This document shows, piece after piece, positions 12,475 to 24,766 of a DNA stretch of 64,000 bases. The position numbers were made by a program, and so were the translations under genes. This DNA is from Symbiodinium natans (taxonomy: Eukaryota; Sar; Dinophyceae; Suessiales; Symbiodiniaceae). The notes beneath the pieces are model-generated. The model was not told the DNA's origin and ran no database searches. It saw only the letters and a list, made by a program, of their open reading frames with translations. How positions within the stretch are numbered: the first letter of the stretch is position 1; every line of letters begins with the position of its first letter. The DNA is taken from contig CAJNDS010002257.1 in assembly GCA_905221605.1 (NCBI GenBank), forward strand, positions 1,355,284 to 1,419,283, written 5' to 3'.

Positions 12475-12934
12475 CTGACACAAACAACTGGAATTCATGA
12501 AACAACCGGATTCTTGTCTTCGCCGCCTTCGTGGGCTGTGTGCCCCTGACCCTGAGGCCCTTAACCCCAAGATCCGAAAGTCCGAAGCGATGCGGACACA
12601 ACGAGAAAGATCCCGGACGCAGCACGGAGATGAAGCGGTGACCAAGATAAGGTCCGAGCTGAGACCGAAATAGGGCTGAAGGCTTTTTGTTAGGGTTTCG
12701 GGTTGCGGGTTTGGGGTTTGGTTTTCAGGGTTGAGGGCCATGCTCACACAGATAGCGGCATGCTGGATTTGATGTGCGGCCGCACCCGCACCCGCCAGCC
12801 CAGCAAGGAAACTGGCGTTCGTTCAAGCTTGCTCTCGAAAATTAAAAGCCTGCTCTCGAAAATTCCGAAACAAGGCATTGTATTCGGCTTGCTTTGCATG
12901 ACATGGGGGGGTCGTCTCTTGGCCCAGACAAGCG

Positions 12935-13216
12935 GTGAAGCCAAGGCCCGAAACTATCTCAGCAAGACTTCCGGTAGGACATGGAGCCAGGTGCCGTCAA
13001 AGCAAGCTTACCAGGCGCGACCTGGCAACTTGGTACCTGAAGCGATCAGCCTGTGTGAAGCGTTGCCGGGGACAGTCGCGCCCATGGCCGGAGATCTCCG
13101 TCCTCTCCGTAACTGACGACGCCATGACACCGGGGATGCCTCTGAACTCCGCGCACCATCCCGAAGGCGCGTGGTCGCGGAACCTGGACCAAACCGATGC
13201 TCCCGAGAGGCTTTAG
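12935..13216 (+). CDS. Overlapping plausible frames, possible exon
   Basis: Two frames here have protein-like composition. One is open to 13116 and includes the stretch LVPEAISLCEALPG. The other, ending at TAG 13214-13216, includes SVTDDAMTPGMPLNSAHHPE. They overlap around 13085-13116, so at most one is used there, or the locus has a frameshift. No domain is recognised. Confidence 0.3.
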   Translation: MKPRPETISARLPVGHGARCRQSKLTRRDLATWYLKRSACVKRCRGQSRPWPEISVLSVTDDAMTPGMPLNSAHHPEGAWSRNLDQTDAPERL

Positions 13217-13269
13217 ATTGTTTTCCTCAAGGGGCAACCGAACACCCTAAACCCTAAACCCTAAACCCT

Positions 13270-13625
13270 AGGCCGGCAGGCTTCCAGTGGCAAGGCAGCT
13301 GATGGCGCAGGAAGAAAGTTGTACTGGGCACCGAGCTCCTCGCGAACTCAGGGGCCCTTACAGGCCCAGGCTGCTGTCAGCCATGGCCCAAGTTGGGGTC
13401 AAAGTGACAGGAGGTTTAGGGTTTAGGGTTTCGGGTTTAGGGTTTCGGGTTTAGGTATGACCTGTCCTTCTGGGCCCTGAAGGACACCCGAGTGTGCTTA
13501 TGCGCGTGCAGCGTGCCTCTTGCCTCTTGCCTCTTGCCTCTTGCCTCTTGCCTGTGGCGCCCCCGCAAAGACGGTAAGGCCACGAAGGAGCGGAGCCCGG
13601 GCCAGCACGCATGGTCCCTTCAAAG
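13270..13625 (+). CDS. Two candidate exons flanked by telomere-type repeats
   Basis: Candidate exon 1 runs from an acceptor formed by the end of a CCCTAAA cluster (CCCTAG|G) to 13405, where a GA donor fits. Candidate exon 2 starts at 13455 after TTTAG|G and reads to about 13617. The join gives VKVYDLSFWALKDTRVCL. Exon 2 contains a run of five CTCTTGC heptamers. Downstream (13.73-13.86 kb) all three frames are open, so the rest of the gene cannot be assigned. Product unknown. Confidence 0.35.
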
Positions 13626-13690
13626 GGTACCCCTTATTTACCCCTTTTTCCCTCTATAAATTAAGGGCCCATACTTCAGAACCCTTTCAG
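13617..13690. mobile_element. Short inverted-repeat element
   Basis: Contains GGGCCCATACTTCAGAACCC. The reverse complement, with one change, recurs at 49395-49416. The pair shows a dispersed, non-coding element family. Confidence 0.5.
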
Positions 13691-13995
13691 GGAGGTTAGG
13701 CTTCAAGCGAAAATCAATCTGCAGCTCAGGGGCCCTTGGCTGTTTCAGAACGGACTTTGCAGAAGGAGCCCACCGAAGAGAGTCTGCAAGAAAGACGAGA
13801 CTGGAAGCGACTTCGGCTCACCGTTCCTTACAGCCTTTCAGAGATGGCCCTGTCATGAAAACCCTAAACCCTAAACCCTAAACCCTAAGCCCTAAACCCT
13901 AAACCTTGAACCCTAGACCTTGCCCTCACGAGTCGAGGCTTTCGGACCTGGGGCAGCGCTGTGGGCACGTTCCTTTTGTCAGGCGAAGCCACGAA

Positions 13996-14138
13996 CCCTG
14001 CCATGACCTTCCCCAAAGAGGACGAGGCACTTGGGAGAAGCTTTTAGGTTTTATTTTCCTAAATGGGTTTTTTAACGTTCACAAGCCCTAACTGCCATGA
14101 CCTTCCCAGGAGAGGACGAGGCACTTGGGAGAAGCTTA
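13996..14138 (+). repeat. Duplicated 45-bp segment with coding character
   Basis: Bases 13996-14045 and 14088-14138 are near-identical copies containing GAGGACGAGGCACTTGGGAG. In frame, both read AMTFP..EDEALGRS. The first copy reaches a stop at once, while the second stays open for about 35 more codons. This looks like an exon fragment duplicated in tandem. Confidence 0.5.
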
Positions 14139-14399
14139 GACCGGTGCCGGCTAAAGCTCGGAGCATTGTGCTTCGTCTGCTTGGTGACTTTAAGGCCCTG
14201 ACAGGCCCCCCAAGCTTTGCCTGTAGGAAATCTTGGGGGGGCGGGATGAATCCTCTGGAGAAAAAGCTGCCAAATGCCTCAAACTAACTGGCTTCCTAGC
14301 GCGGCCCTTGGAGCCCTCTGAAAAAAAATCCCTGAATATGATCCTCTGAAACCCAAAAAGGGAAGAAAACATAAGATGTCCCAAAGGCCTACCGGCCGG

Positions 14400-17300
14400 G
14401 TCGCCCCAAACCTAGGACACAAACTCGGCATGCACTAATGGGTTTAGGTTCCGGGTTTGGGGTTTAGGGTATAGGGAAGCACGTCCCAAGGACGCTTGCC
14501 CAAAACGCCTTGCGTCAGCTGAAGGTGTTCTTCTTCGGGCAGCAACTGGTGACTGGAGGTAGCTCACGAATGGTTTCAACCAAGCGGTTTCAATTACAAT
14601 TCATGTCTTTCCTGCAAATTTAGCTAGCATCTTATGACCGTCAGTTCACACCCTTGGAATCTCAGGAAATGGGGTCTCAGAGTGTAGGAAGCGAGTGAAT
14701 CTAGTGAGCGCATCTAATAGAGTCAAAAGGAACGCATGAACTCTATTTGCCAAGCGCCACTGGGTTCCGCGAATTTCCCGGGTTCTACGAAACGGTTCTA
14801 TGAGTTCCGCATGAAATGCGCAGCCCCTCGTGTTTCGGCTTTCGTGTGAACATCTAATGATCTGTGCGCAGCGTTTTGCCCTGACCTAAGTTCCTGCAAT
14901 CTTCAAGCCTGCAGCAAGGGCAAGTCTCCGCATCCTGGCTTCAAACGACACCTTGGGCTCTCCAAGGGTAAGCGGAGCAGACGGGTGGTGAAGTGACAGC
15001 CGCCTATGAATTCAAAAGAGCAGGCCTTCCAAAAACAGCGCAGGCATGGGCTGAGAGACGCCCTGGTGCTGCGCCACATGAGCATGAAGTAGGAAGGGCA
15101 AGGGCTGCAAGAGTCTGGTGGGCAGGGCTGTGCCCGGCGACCTAGGGCTTAAGGTACGCCTCTACTAGATCAGGCACGGGACACACTCTGGATTGCATGC
15201 AGCCCAGCCATGTTGAAATCTCCTTTGCAACGCAGTCCTACTTGGGATACGCGTCTCGGAGCCCCTACAGGGCCCTCCCAGGGCCGAAGGCAAGTTCGAG
15301 ACCCGGAAGAGCCAGCAATGCGAGCTGTTTAGGGTTTAGGGTTCAGGGGATCCCAGGTGTCAGCCAGCCGCTGGGAATGAGCTTCCTCCTCGTCCTCAAA
15401 GGGCTTTCACACACAGAACCATACAGAGGCAGGCGCGCAAGACATCCAAACAGCAGATTGTTTGCGCCACATGCGGCACATTCATGCACGTCAGGTTCTT
15501 TTGAGCAGGCCGACCCTAGGAGTGATGTGCATGGTTCCTTGGGACATGCACAGGATCTGATCAGCAACTACGCTTTTGTGCAAACCCCTCTCACCCATGC
15601 GTGCATGCACGTAGGCATGCGCTTATACAGAAGCAATTGCACAGATCACCACGATTTTGCGACGGCCCCATTTAACCCCATGCCTCGCGTTTGTTGGAGG
15701 ATCCGACTTGAACGTGAAGGTCTGCTTCCCTCGAGAAATTGAAACAACGCAGCATCGTCACGTGAGAACGCGCCTTGCATCCCGACACGATCAGGCGTTG
15801 ATGGCTGGCAAAGTCTAGGAATGTCCCAAGTTGTCTCAGCCTCAGAGCCACGGCGGCAATCATGAAGACCTGTGCAGCCTTTCGAAACTGTTTCTTGGTC
15901 GACGGTCTGCGACCCTGCTCCCTGAAGAGCCCGGTCATCGACTGCTCAGGTAGGCGCCAACTTGCGAAAGTGGCGCTTTACATCATGTTCTACTATGAAG
16001 GAGCACATGTGGGATTCCGTGCTGTCTGTGACGATCTGTTCTCGTCGACACTTGTATGTATTCAAGCAGAATTTGACTGCCGGGCAGCAGCAGCGGAACT
16101 ACATTGCATGCCACCAGACTGGCACCCACAGCCGAAGATTCCACAAGCCCTCGGAAGCAACGCTCCAGCTCACAACCGGTGAGATCATTCCGGCCTCTGC
16201 GACGGCGGGGCGCTGCGCCTTTTCCTTACTTTGTCCTGACCATTTCGGCATTCCTTTTCCAATGCCCGTGCCCTAAAAAGACGTTCGCGGCACCACCCAG
16301 TGTTCATGCAAACAGGGTCGCTCAGACACCCTGCAAAGCTCCTGAGACCACAGATCTCTACACAATCGGGCCATGGCTGGATGCCTCATGAGCGATGAGC
16401 ACTGCCGCATCGCCCATCTCGCACGGCCAAAAGCTCAAAATTGGGCTGCAGCAGCTATCCCGGCTACCCCATGCGTTTCTGCAGCATTGGGTGGGTCTCA
16501 CCCAGACCTGGCCTACTTATTCCCCAACTCCTGTAGGACCTTTATGTCAGCATAGACTCCGACCCCACGGACTGGCCCGCCACGGGCGACGGAAGTGGGC
16601 CGTGTTGAGAAGATAGCACAGAGCAGGGCCAACAACAGCAGCTTCCTGCGAGTCTGAGCTTCGGGCCTGGCCCCCTGAAACGTTATTCCAACGCCCGGGA
16701 TCTTCAGGAGCTTAATTGGGGCCTTAGACCTCAACTCCCCAGCCATAGTGGGGGTTGCGAAAATAAGAGGACCCCCTAATATGGTCCCCCAGATAGTAGG
16801 ATTCCCCTTGTCATATATCATATCCTTATAATAAGGACCCCAAAAAGGTACCCCGAATTTCGGAATCCCCCAAGTGTGTGAGCGCAAGATGAGGCAGCCG
16901 TCCACAAAAGTCAGCGCGGCGGCTGCCGGGCGCGCTGGAAGTTGCGCCGTGGTCGTATAATTATGTAGGGACCATGAGGGGATATTGTTGGTAGTTACTC
17001 CGACCCCTATACGAAAGACCACAAAGAGCTCCGTGCTCCAGGGGCTTGGCACGCACTGCATGCCGTGCGTGTCTTCTTCGGCTGTGCCGCGGTCAGCTCT
17101 GGCTGCAGAGTCGACTGTAGACCCCTGCTTGCAAACGATTGTTCGGGAGTCTAAGGACGCGTGCAGTGATGGCAAGCGCCAACATTCAGCAGGGGCACTT
17201 CACTGAGTTGCCCTGGAAGGTTCGTCACCAGTTTACTGCCGTGTCAGATTGGGACTGCATGCAGATTCAGCGCCGAACTGGGTTTGGCCATGGCAGTCTG

Positions 17301-18630
17301 CAGGTGCCTGTGTGAGCTGATCGTGGCATGACGCCAAGACACGGTGTACGTCATGGAAGGCAGCACCTTTCACTTCCACGAGGGCTACATGGAACGAGCG
17401 CTTCAGAATCCTCAGACATTGGGCTGCGGTGTAAGCTGACAGCATGTTCAAGAAACACTGTCGCCTTTGTGCGACTTCCTTTTTTGAAAGGTCTGTCCAC
17501 CTTCATCAAGCCATGGTGACTACCTAGGCGCTAGAAAACGGTCGCCCTCTCAATCCTATCTTTCGAAGGGGGGTGGGCGATGCCCGAGTGTTGGATGCGC
17601 AGGATTGACGTGAACAGAAGCAGCAGTCGTATACGCAGCAGAAACTGTCTAGACAGCTACAATGTGCGGAACAGACGACCGCATGTGAGCCTGGAGAAGG
17701 ACGGACAAAGAACGGCGCCGGCTACACTGCACAAGCTCGGACCGGAGGCTCTAGAGGGGGCTGAGAAAGCTTGATGGAGCCGACACAACACCGAGGAGAG
17801 GAAGGAGAGAGGCAGGCCAGGTAGGGCAGGCAGGCCAGGGAAGGAGGAGGAGCTTGAGTACGCGGAGCTCCTCTCAGCGACTTGCGGCCAGCCCGAGGCA
17901 ACGAGAGCTGAAGAGGGGTCACGACAACTAACCCCTTCCCATGCAAGTTCTCAAGCCCCTAAGATACATTGGCCCCATACTACAACGACAAAGTACCTCT
18001 TTCGGCAGGGCACGAATGTGGGAGGGATTGTGGAGATTGGCTAGCGCAAGCCCATGCTAGAACCCCCGTCGACCCTTGCTGCCCCTCGAAGCTCCTAGGC
18101 GCTCCATGCGCAGTGGGGACTGGAGAACGGTCCTGCGGCGAAGGTCTGAAGCCTGTCCCGAGCCTGTACAGCGAAGGCCAACTTCACACTTGTCCACACA
18201 CGGGCACAGATCGCACAGACCGTGGTCAGCCTTCCCCGATTGGACGGGCTGACATATAGGACAGCGCCAGAGTTGGGAGTTGTCTTCTAGCAAGAACAAA
18301 GGTTGATGGTTCACTCCGACTTAGTGAGAGCCAGGTATTCTTGCATTCTTGCCTGGCTGATCAAATATCGAGCACCTCAATAAGCCAAGAAAGTGCTTGT
18401 CTTGCTCGCGCACTGGTCGCGTGCGCGTGCCCTCTAGCAAGCTGGCCGGATCAGCGGAGCAAGCGGAGCAAGCGGAGCAAGCACGAAATTGATTGCTCTG
18501 ACAGCACTGCTGGCTCCGTTGTCAGCAGTTCGCTGCACTGCTCAGAAGCCCTGAGAACGCGTCCTGAAGCCTTGGGCCCTTTAAATGCAGTGAAACCTCA
18601 GGTGAACCACCGCAGGAGAAACCTCAGGGC
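14400..18630. other. Mostly non-genic DNA
   Basis: Frames here are short, overlap in several phases and lack a dominant candidate. One inverted-repeat element (16749-16872) is annotated separately. Telomere-type repeats are nearly absent, limited to a short cluster at 14440-14475 and a few units near 15330. Confidence 0.5.
16749..16872. mobile_element. Introner/MITE-like inverted-repeat element
   Basis: About 124 bp. The left end reads TGGGGGTTGCGAAAATAAG and the right end reads CGAATTTCGGAATCCCCCA, so the termini are inverted repeats of each other. Internally it has AGTAGGATTCCCCTT, shared with the copy at 22.8 kb. No coding capacity, so it is non-autonomous. Confidence 0.7.
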
Positions 18631-18635
18631 CGGCC

Positions 18636-19079
18636 ATGATCTACAGGTTCAAAAGGGCACGCACGCCGCCAGGAGGAGGCCCCTTGAGGCCCTCAGACGA
18701 GGGCCTCAAGGAGCGCTTTTGGCGCACCGAGCCCGGAGGGAGCTTTGGAGAGGCTCCAGCTGATGCCACACGCCGCCCAGAGCCCAGCGCCCGAGCCGGT
18801 AGCCATTCTGACGACCCGTCGGACGTCCCCAAGGCCACGACAAGGGGTTCTTCTGAAGCCTTGGCACCGTTTCCCGGCCTCTCGGCTCTCTGTGCTGCAC
18901 TCTTGAAGGGCCCCTCACAATGGGGGCCTTTCTTGGAGGAAAGTTGGGCGAGACCAAGGCCAGGAACTGGTAAGAAGAGTGGCGAAGACCTCCAGCGGGG
19001 TGAGAAAATACTTGGGGACCCTCCTTCGCTTCACCTCCACAATCGCAGAAGGGCTAGGCAGTTGGGGTCTGAGTCCTGA
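18636..19079 (+). CDS. Unassigned open frame
   Basis: A 147-codon frame, Pro/Gly/Arg/Ser-rich, with codon third positions high in G+C. Part of the opposite strand is also open. No domain is recognised and no splice joins were found. It could be an exon or a chance frame in GC-rich DNA. Confidence 0.25.
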   Translation: MIYRFKRARTPPGGGPLRPSDEGLKERFWRTEPGGSFGEAPADATRRPEPSARAGSHSDDPSDVPKATTRGSSEALAPFPGLSALCAALLKGPSQWGPFLEESWARPRPGTGKKSGEDLQRGEKILGDPPSLHLHNRRRARQLGSES

Positions 19080-19686
19080 CACAACTGGTCAAGGCTCTTG
19101 GGGTATTAAGGTTGAGGGTTTAGGGATTAGCGCTTTTAGGGGAAGGCGTGAAAAGACAGCCACACCGAAAACTTCGGGCGCAAGCTGAGACCCAGGCACG
19201 TGAGCAGGGGGAGTGATCTGCTCGGGTCCTGGGGGCCACGGATCTTTTCTGGAGCTCTGCAGCCTGACCTATGGAGGGATCCCGTCAAAGCATGTGGCTG
19301 TGCCTCCAGGGATCCAAATTCCCAAGTTCGGAGCCATGAAGGTTGCGCAATGTCACGGAAACCTTTGGGGAAGTCTTGGGGGCCTTTCTTGAGTTCACTA
19401 GGCTCTGGTCCACTGCATCACCGAGCCCTGGCAGGACGGCCCCAGGCCCAGGCCCGTGGAAGCCGCAGAAGCCGCCGAAGCCACCGAAGCCACGAGGCCC
19501 GCACCCCTTTCGGCCCCGTCGCGTGTCGAAGCTCAGAAGCAGAAGCCTCACGTCAGCTGGGAGAGACTCCCCGAAGCAACTGGGGCCACGCAAAGCCCAC
19601 TTCCACTTCCTCGCAGAGCTCGTGCGCAGAGGGAGAGGGATGGAGAGGGGGGTGGAGGCAGAGGAAGGAGACCAGACCCAGCAGCT

Positions 19687-20324
19687 AACAACGTGCCTAC
19701 ATTGCCGTGTACAAGGCCCCAGAGCCGCGCTTTGAAGTGTTGCCCGGAATTTACGATGTGGGTTCGCAAGGTGCTACGGCATTTATGGGAGCTGGCAGCC
19801 CGGAACGCTCGCAGCTAGAGAAAGAGATAACTGCTTATGTTCGGAAATGCCTTCTGTCCAACATTAAGCAGCCTGGGGGTGCGCGCGCTTCCGACTCAAA
19901 GCCCGAAGAGGAGAGAGGTGTGCGCTGCGGCAGCTGCGGCTCCCTCTCTACGTGCAGCCTCAAGCGTGAACCCCGCCCGACCTTACGGCACTTTCTGTAC
20001 CTGTCCTGCCGTTGGCCCTTCTATGTGCCCCTAGCCGCTACACCTCTCCTCTTTAGGTGTGTGTTTGGGCCTGAGGGCTGCGGAAACCTGCAGGAAGACC
20101 TTGCAGCAAGCCTTTCCACGCGAGATGCGCTGCATATCGCTGCATCTCTGAGCAACGCTGCGAAAAAAAACTCGCTCCATCAACTTCGGGGCAAGAGATC
20201 GCTGCACCTGCCACGCTGCACCATTGCGTCAAACCGATCAAGATTGCACTTCGCGCCCCAGGGAGCCACTGAGTTGCGAAGTGCTGTTTTCAAATCACAT
20301 CCCGGCACTGTCCGTTGGTCCTGA
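19687..20324 (+). CDS. Unassigned open frame with protein-like start
   Basis: From an in-frame stop at about 19686 the frame is open to TGA at 20322-20324; its first ATG may be at 19785. The first 70 codons have natural composition, including PRFEVLPGIYDVGSQG and SQLEKEITAYVRKCLL. The second half is Cys/Ser/Arg-rich and less convincing, so the true exon may end near 19880. No family is recognised. An introner-like element begins 264 bp downstream. Confidence 0.35.
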
Positions 20325-20587
20325 GAACTGCCTCTTGGGCAATCAGCGCCTGCGCACAGACTTCAGGCGCCGCGCCTGTCGTGCTGCCACCACGCTGACG
20401 AAGCGTAAGAGCTTCCCTCCACAGACGGCGCCCTGTCCGGCCTTGATGTCATGCCGAACTGCTGTACTCAACAGAGAGGGCTGTTTAGATGCGGCCAGTC
20501 GTGTGGCATGCTTCTTCGGCATGGGAACCCATCAGCGGCAGAGACATCGCCACATCAAGAAGCGGAGCGAACAAGACATGTAGCTCA

Positions 20588-20696
20588 TGTGGGTATTTCC
20601 CAAAACAGGGGTACCCCTTTCATACCCCAAATGGAATAGAATCCCCTTAAAGGGACCCCCAAAAAAAGGAAACCCCTATTTTCGGAACCCCCAATG
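20588..20696. mobile_element. Introner/MITE-like inverted-repeat element
   Basis: Begins TGGGTATTTCCCAAAACAGG and ends CCTATTTTCGGAACCCCCA. The interior has GAATCCCCTTAAAGGGACC, shared with 21240-21260. The termini are inverted, length is about 108 bp, and it has no coding capacity. Confidence 0.65.
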
Positions 20697-21021
20697 CATG
20701 TTTCTGGAGGTCCAAGCGTTGGTAGCTTCGAGCCAACTAAACCCCGGAGCGGCCGATGCTGAAAGATTGAGCCAACCCTAAGCCCTAAACTCTAAGTTTT
20801 AGCGCCTGGCAGCCATCTGGCACTCTGACTTGGGGAGCGAGTTATCCAACAGTGGCACTTGTTCACTGCCCTTTTGTGGCAACATCTTGGAAATTGATGC
20901 CTGATCTTGCAGAGACGCTCGACTCCAAGATCAACATGTTTGCGCGCCTAGGTCGCCCGAGCAGGCGTCACAATGCGGAGCATCTTCGTGCTTTCTTTGC
21001 GGGGGGGCACGCCTGCAGGTC

Positions 21022-21127
21022 TTCTTAGTTGTCCAGTAACCTGGAGGAACCAAAGGTTAACCTTTGGGATTATGAGGGGACTCTATTGCCCCAAAAAGGT
21101 TCAAGGTTACCTACTCTACTACTAAGT
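21022..21127. mobile_element. Short inverted-repeat element
   Basis: The ends are imperfect inverted repeats: CTTAGTTGTCCAGTAACCT on the left and AGGTTACCTACTCTACTACT on the right. The centre contains AACCAAAGGTTAACCTTTGG. About 105 bp and non-coding, distinct in sequence from the TTTCGGAA family. Confidence 0.5.
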
Positions 21128-21217
21128 CTTTGAAGTGGCAGGATGATCAGGACGCGCCATAGCCGACCTCCCCAAGATGACGTTCCCACGGAGCTGTCTG
21201 CTTACCAGGCTGGGCCA

Positions 21218-21302
21218 TGATAGCCCAAGAATTCCCTAGAATCCCCTTAAAGGGCCCTTGATAAGGCTTATTATATGGGGATTTTAAGTCCCCAATCGCC
21301 CA
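21218..21302. mobile_element. Partial introner-like element
   Basis: Shares AGAATCCCCTTAAAGGG with the element at 20588-20696 and has GGGGATTTTAAGTCCCC as an internal palindrome. The termini are not preserved, so this is a decayed or truncated copy. Confidence 0.4.
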
Positions 21303-21929
21303 TCCTGGCACTTACCAGGCTCAAGCCCCCCACGCGTGGGCCTCAGGTTTGAACGCCCAAAGCCACAGACGGTCTGGATCAGGCCTTGCATACTTGAGGG
21401 TGCCAGTTTCAGACTGGTCAGAATCCCGCGGCTGGCAGGTCGGAAAGTGGTACCCTCAGCTCGATGGCTTGCAATTCCCGGCAACAGCACGGGAGAACAG
21501 TTGGAGACACGCGCGGGGAGTTCTTAGCACAAAGAAGCAGCAACGACGAGCGAGATTAGTGAGAGAAGGACAGGGAGAAACTAAAGGGCAAGAACGAGGC
21601 AGAGCAGTTCTCGCTCGACCCCGGCAATGGCCATTGAAATTCCGGAGCCTTCTGATGTTCAGACCACGCCGTCGCAGACAAATCCTTAAGACGGTTCCAG
21701 TGCCGTACGTGTTGGTGCACAGTAGGCTGAAAACTTTGGAGGGGGAAGCCGCAGGGCACGGAACAGAAGCTGCTCTGGCCTTCGAGTCGGTGCAACCTGC
21801 CGGGAACCTCTGTGTCGAGCGCGTCGAGCTGGCGTCGCGCACGCGGCGCGTGCGCTGGCGAACTGCGAGAGGAGAAGCCTTGAGGTACCCATCAGGGTGC
21901 AACTTCCTGCCCTTGGGAATTAGGAAGTT

Positions 21930-21990
21930 AGGGTTTAGGGTTTAGGGTTTAGGGTTTAGGGTTTAGGGTTTAGGGTTTAGGGTTTAGGGT
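21930..21990 (+). repeat. Short TTTAGGG array
   Basis: Eight to nine TTTAGGG copies, the only sizeable array between 15 and 43 kb. Confidence 0.9.
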
Positions 21991-21999
21991 CCTCCTCAG

Positions 22000-24710
22000 A
22001 AGCTGGGGATCCCTAGAAGCCCCGCTGCAAGCTGCCCAGGTCTCCAGCCCTTCAAAGCAGAGGCATGTTGGGCTCAGAAGGAGCTTACCTCTCGCGCAAT
22101 TCGGGGGCCCTTCATACCGCGGAGGATTTCCGAACTCAGAGCTTTATAGCTATCCGGCTGAGGGCTTCGTGGCGCCGAAATCTGCTCGGCTGCACCGGCC
22201 CGGGTCTCTCATGTCACCTCACAGGAACTGACCAGAAGGCTCGCACATCGAAGCAGAAAAGACGCTGGTCGCTTGTTGACCTATTCGCCGGAGCAGTGCC
22301 CCAAGAGAGCAGGGTGACAACCGACATCGGGAGAACGTACTCACAGAAAAGGATGCAAATCGCAACATCCCGGCTTTCAACACAAAGGTTCTTCGACATC
22401 TCATCTGGCCACCGGGTCACCGGGGGCCTTCTGGTCTATCGGCACTTCATTAGAAGTCGAGCTACTCGAGGAGTGTCACACTGGGCAAAAAGGGCACGGG
22501 GGGCTTTGGGCCTGGGGATTCTGTTGGAGGTCCGCGACGAATATCTGGCAGGCCCTTCTGGGCTCATACGGCATCTCCAGTGAAGCTTCCAGAAACCACG
22601 GCATCATGGACATGCTGCCATCATGCTTCGCGTGTGAAGATGCGAGGTCCGCGACGTGCACTGGCAACATGGGTGCTTGAAGCAGGTCCCTGAAGCCTGA
22701 ACCCCGGCCTTTTCTGACACGTGGCCAAAACAGGGGCATGCAGCCGGCAAGGAGGGATGCAACGGTCCTCTATTTCATGAAAACTGAAACATGCATTCAG
22801 TTTAGGCTTGAATGTTCATCTGGGGGTTTGCGAAAATAGGGGACCCCCAAGATAGACCCGCATATAGTAGGATTCCCCTTATAATTTAAGGAACCCAACA
22901 AGGAACCCCTAAAACCGGAAACCCCTTTTGAAAGAGTTGTAAGGTAGGTGTCTTTGCATCAAGAGCAAGGCACCAGCGTGAAAACTCAACAGTTCGGGCA
23001 CATTCAGCTGACAGACACGCATCGAGCTAGGCTGGTCTGCAAGAAGGCTTAACACATTTTTTGGCCCTCGAGTTCTTGCGGGATCTACCCAAGTGGCCTG
23101 GCGAGGAGGACTGTGGAGAGGGTGAGTGGTGCACGGCCCACCATCACGCGACCCACCCGTTTCCACCAAAAATGTCTCCAAAGACTAACGCAGCAGCGGT
23201 CGCTCCGCAGGACTCCGCCGCAAGCTCCTCACAGCAGTGCCCCAACCGGGAACACGCTGAGGGGCTCGCCGAGGGGCTCCCGACAATGTTCCAGAGGGGT
23301 CGGGGAGGTTGGGTGCCAGCGGCGAAACTTGTTGAACGATGGCCGATGGCGCCAAGATCGTGGGATCCGTGGCGCCCGGGGCGTGTGCCGACACCCTCAG
23401 CATGCTCAGCCTGCCTGCAAGATTTGCGGTGGGGCATCCTCGATGTGACAGAGCATTCTTGCGCCCACCATTACCCCCTTCTTTCCCGTCTCTCCCTTCT
23501 CTCATTTCTCTGCCTTCTTTGCTTTGGCTGAATCGCCACGGCGTGCAAAAGCTTTGACTGCAGGAGCCAGCTTCTACGGCACACAGGATCGCAAAACTGA
23601 AAGATCAGGCACGGCCACACTGATTCGCAAACTACTAACAAGACACCGCTCTGACTTGTGGATTTGAAGCCTTGCATCAGAAAAGGTTATGCCCTCCTTG
23701 CGGGCAACGAAGCACAAACCTGTCATGTGCGATCCGTTTCGTCACTTCGCGGCACACACTGGGGTTTTGGGGTCAGGGTGGACTACATGGGTTGCCATGC
23801 GTCCAAGCTGCACCCAACCTCCAAAAGGGCTTGCACTGCTAGAGCGATTGCGGACCGTCCGCATGCTCGGGGATGTAACATGTGCAACTCCACCTCAGCT
23901 TTTGCTGAGACCCGCGTTTTCGAAACAAGAACTGCCGCTTCGTTTCGGAATGATGCGTGACAAAAACCAAACCTGAGCTTCTGCAAGCGAGGCACAGCTT
24001 CCGAGAAAGGATGCCGCTAGCCATAAGCACGTTCGAAAAGGGAAGACACCCCAGGGCGCAAGCATCTGGCATGGGCTGAACTTCAAGTCTCCGGATGGCA
24101 AGGGAGTTCAGGGTTTAGGGTTTTGGGTTCATCCGAATTATCATCGAACTCCCTAGCATTCTTGAAGCAACGAATCACAGCGAAAACAAACACAACATGC
24201 CCTGTTAGTGACAGTAACATTGCATACAACCGATTAGCTCAACTGCACATTGATGAGTGATTCATGCCACACGCACTGGCGTTCGAATACACAGCGGCTA
24301 TACGCACTCAAGCACTGACTCTGAGAACGCAGATCCGTCACTTGCGAACACCCGAAACCTTGCAGGAACTAACCTGCAACAGGACGTTGACGTTCCACTC
24401 GCGGCCGCGCACAAAAACTGTCAGCTATGCTCATGCGTGATTCTGATTATCACCTACAGAATGGCCTTCCATGAGACATGCATTGTTACATCGCATGTTC
24501 TGTTTGGATTTGGAAGTTCATGCGGCAACAAAGCCTTGACAGGTCTTGGGAGTCTAGCTCGAAATGCTGCGTCGTCCCTCTCCATGGAATCCTCTTTCCA
24601 AAGTCTTCACAACTTCTTGGGCCAAGCTGCTGACAAGTTGAAACCTCAAATGCAAAGCGTGCTGTCCTGAAAACCAGGGTTGATCAAATCTTTAGAATGC
24701 TCAAAGAATT
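22000..24710. other. Non-genic stretch
   Basis: Several overlapping open frames (for example 22065-22583, 23061-23531 and 24257-24670) have no consistent composition or recognisable domain. One inverted-repeat element at 22821-22930 is listed separately. No RNA gene was recognised. Confidence 0.4.
22821..22930. mobile_element. Introner/MITE-like inverted-repeat element
   Basis: The left end is TGGGGGTTTGCGAAAATAGG and the right end is CCCCTAAAACCGGAAACCCC. It shares the interior ATAGTAGGATTCCCCTTATA with 16749-16872. The terminal inverted repeat and length match the family. Confidence 0.7.
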
Positions 24711-24718
24711 TTGTTGGG

Positions 24719-24766
24719 AGGGAAAGGGAGGGAAAGGGAGGGAGGGGAGGGGAAAGGGGAGGGGAC
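24719..24766 (+). repeat. Purine-rich GGGAGGGAAA repeat
   Basis: Irregular repeats of GGGAGGGAAA, strongly purine-biased, in non-genic DNA. Confidence 0.85.

Noticed and set aside
21349-21945. 198-codon frame and overlapping minus-strand frames
   Set aside because: Three frames are open over the same GC-rich stretch, with Arg-rich, unconvincing composition in each.
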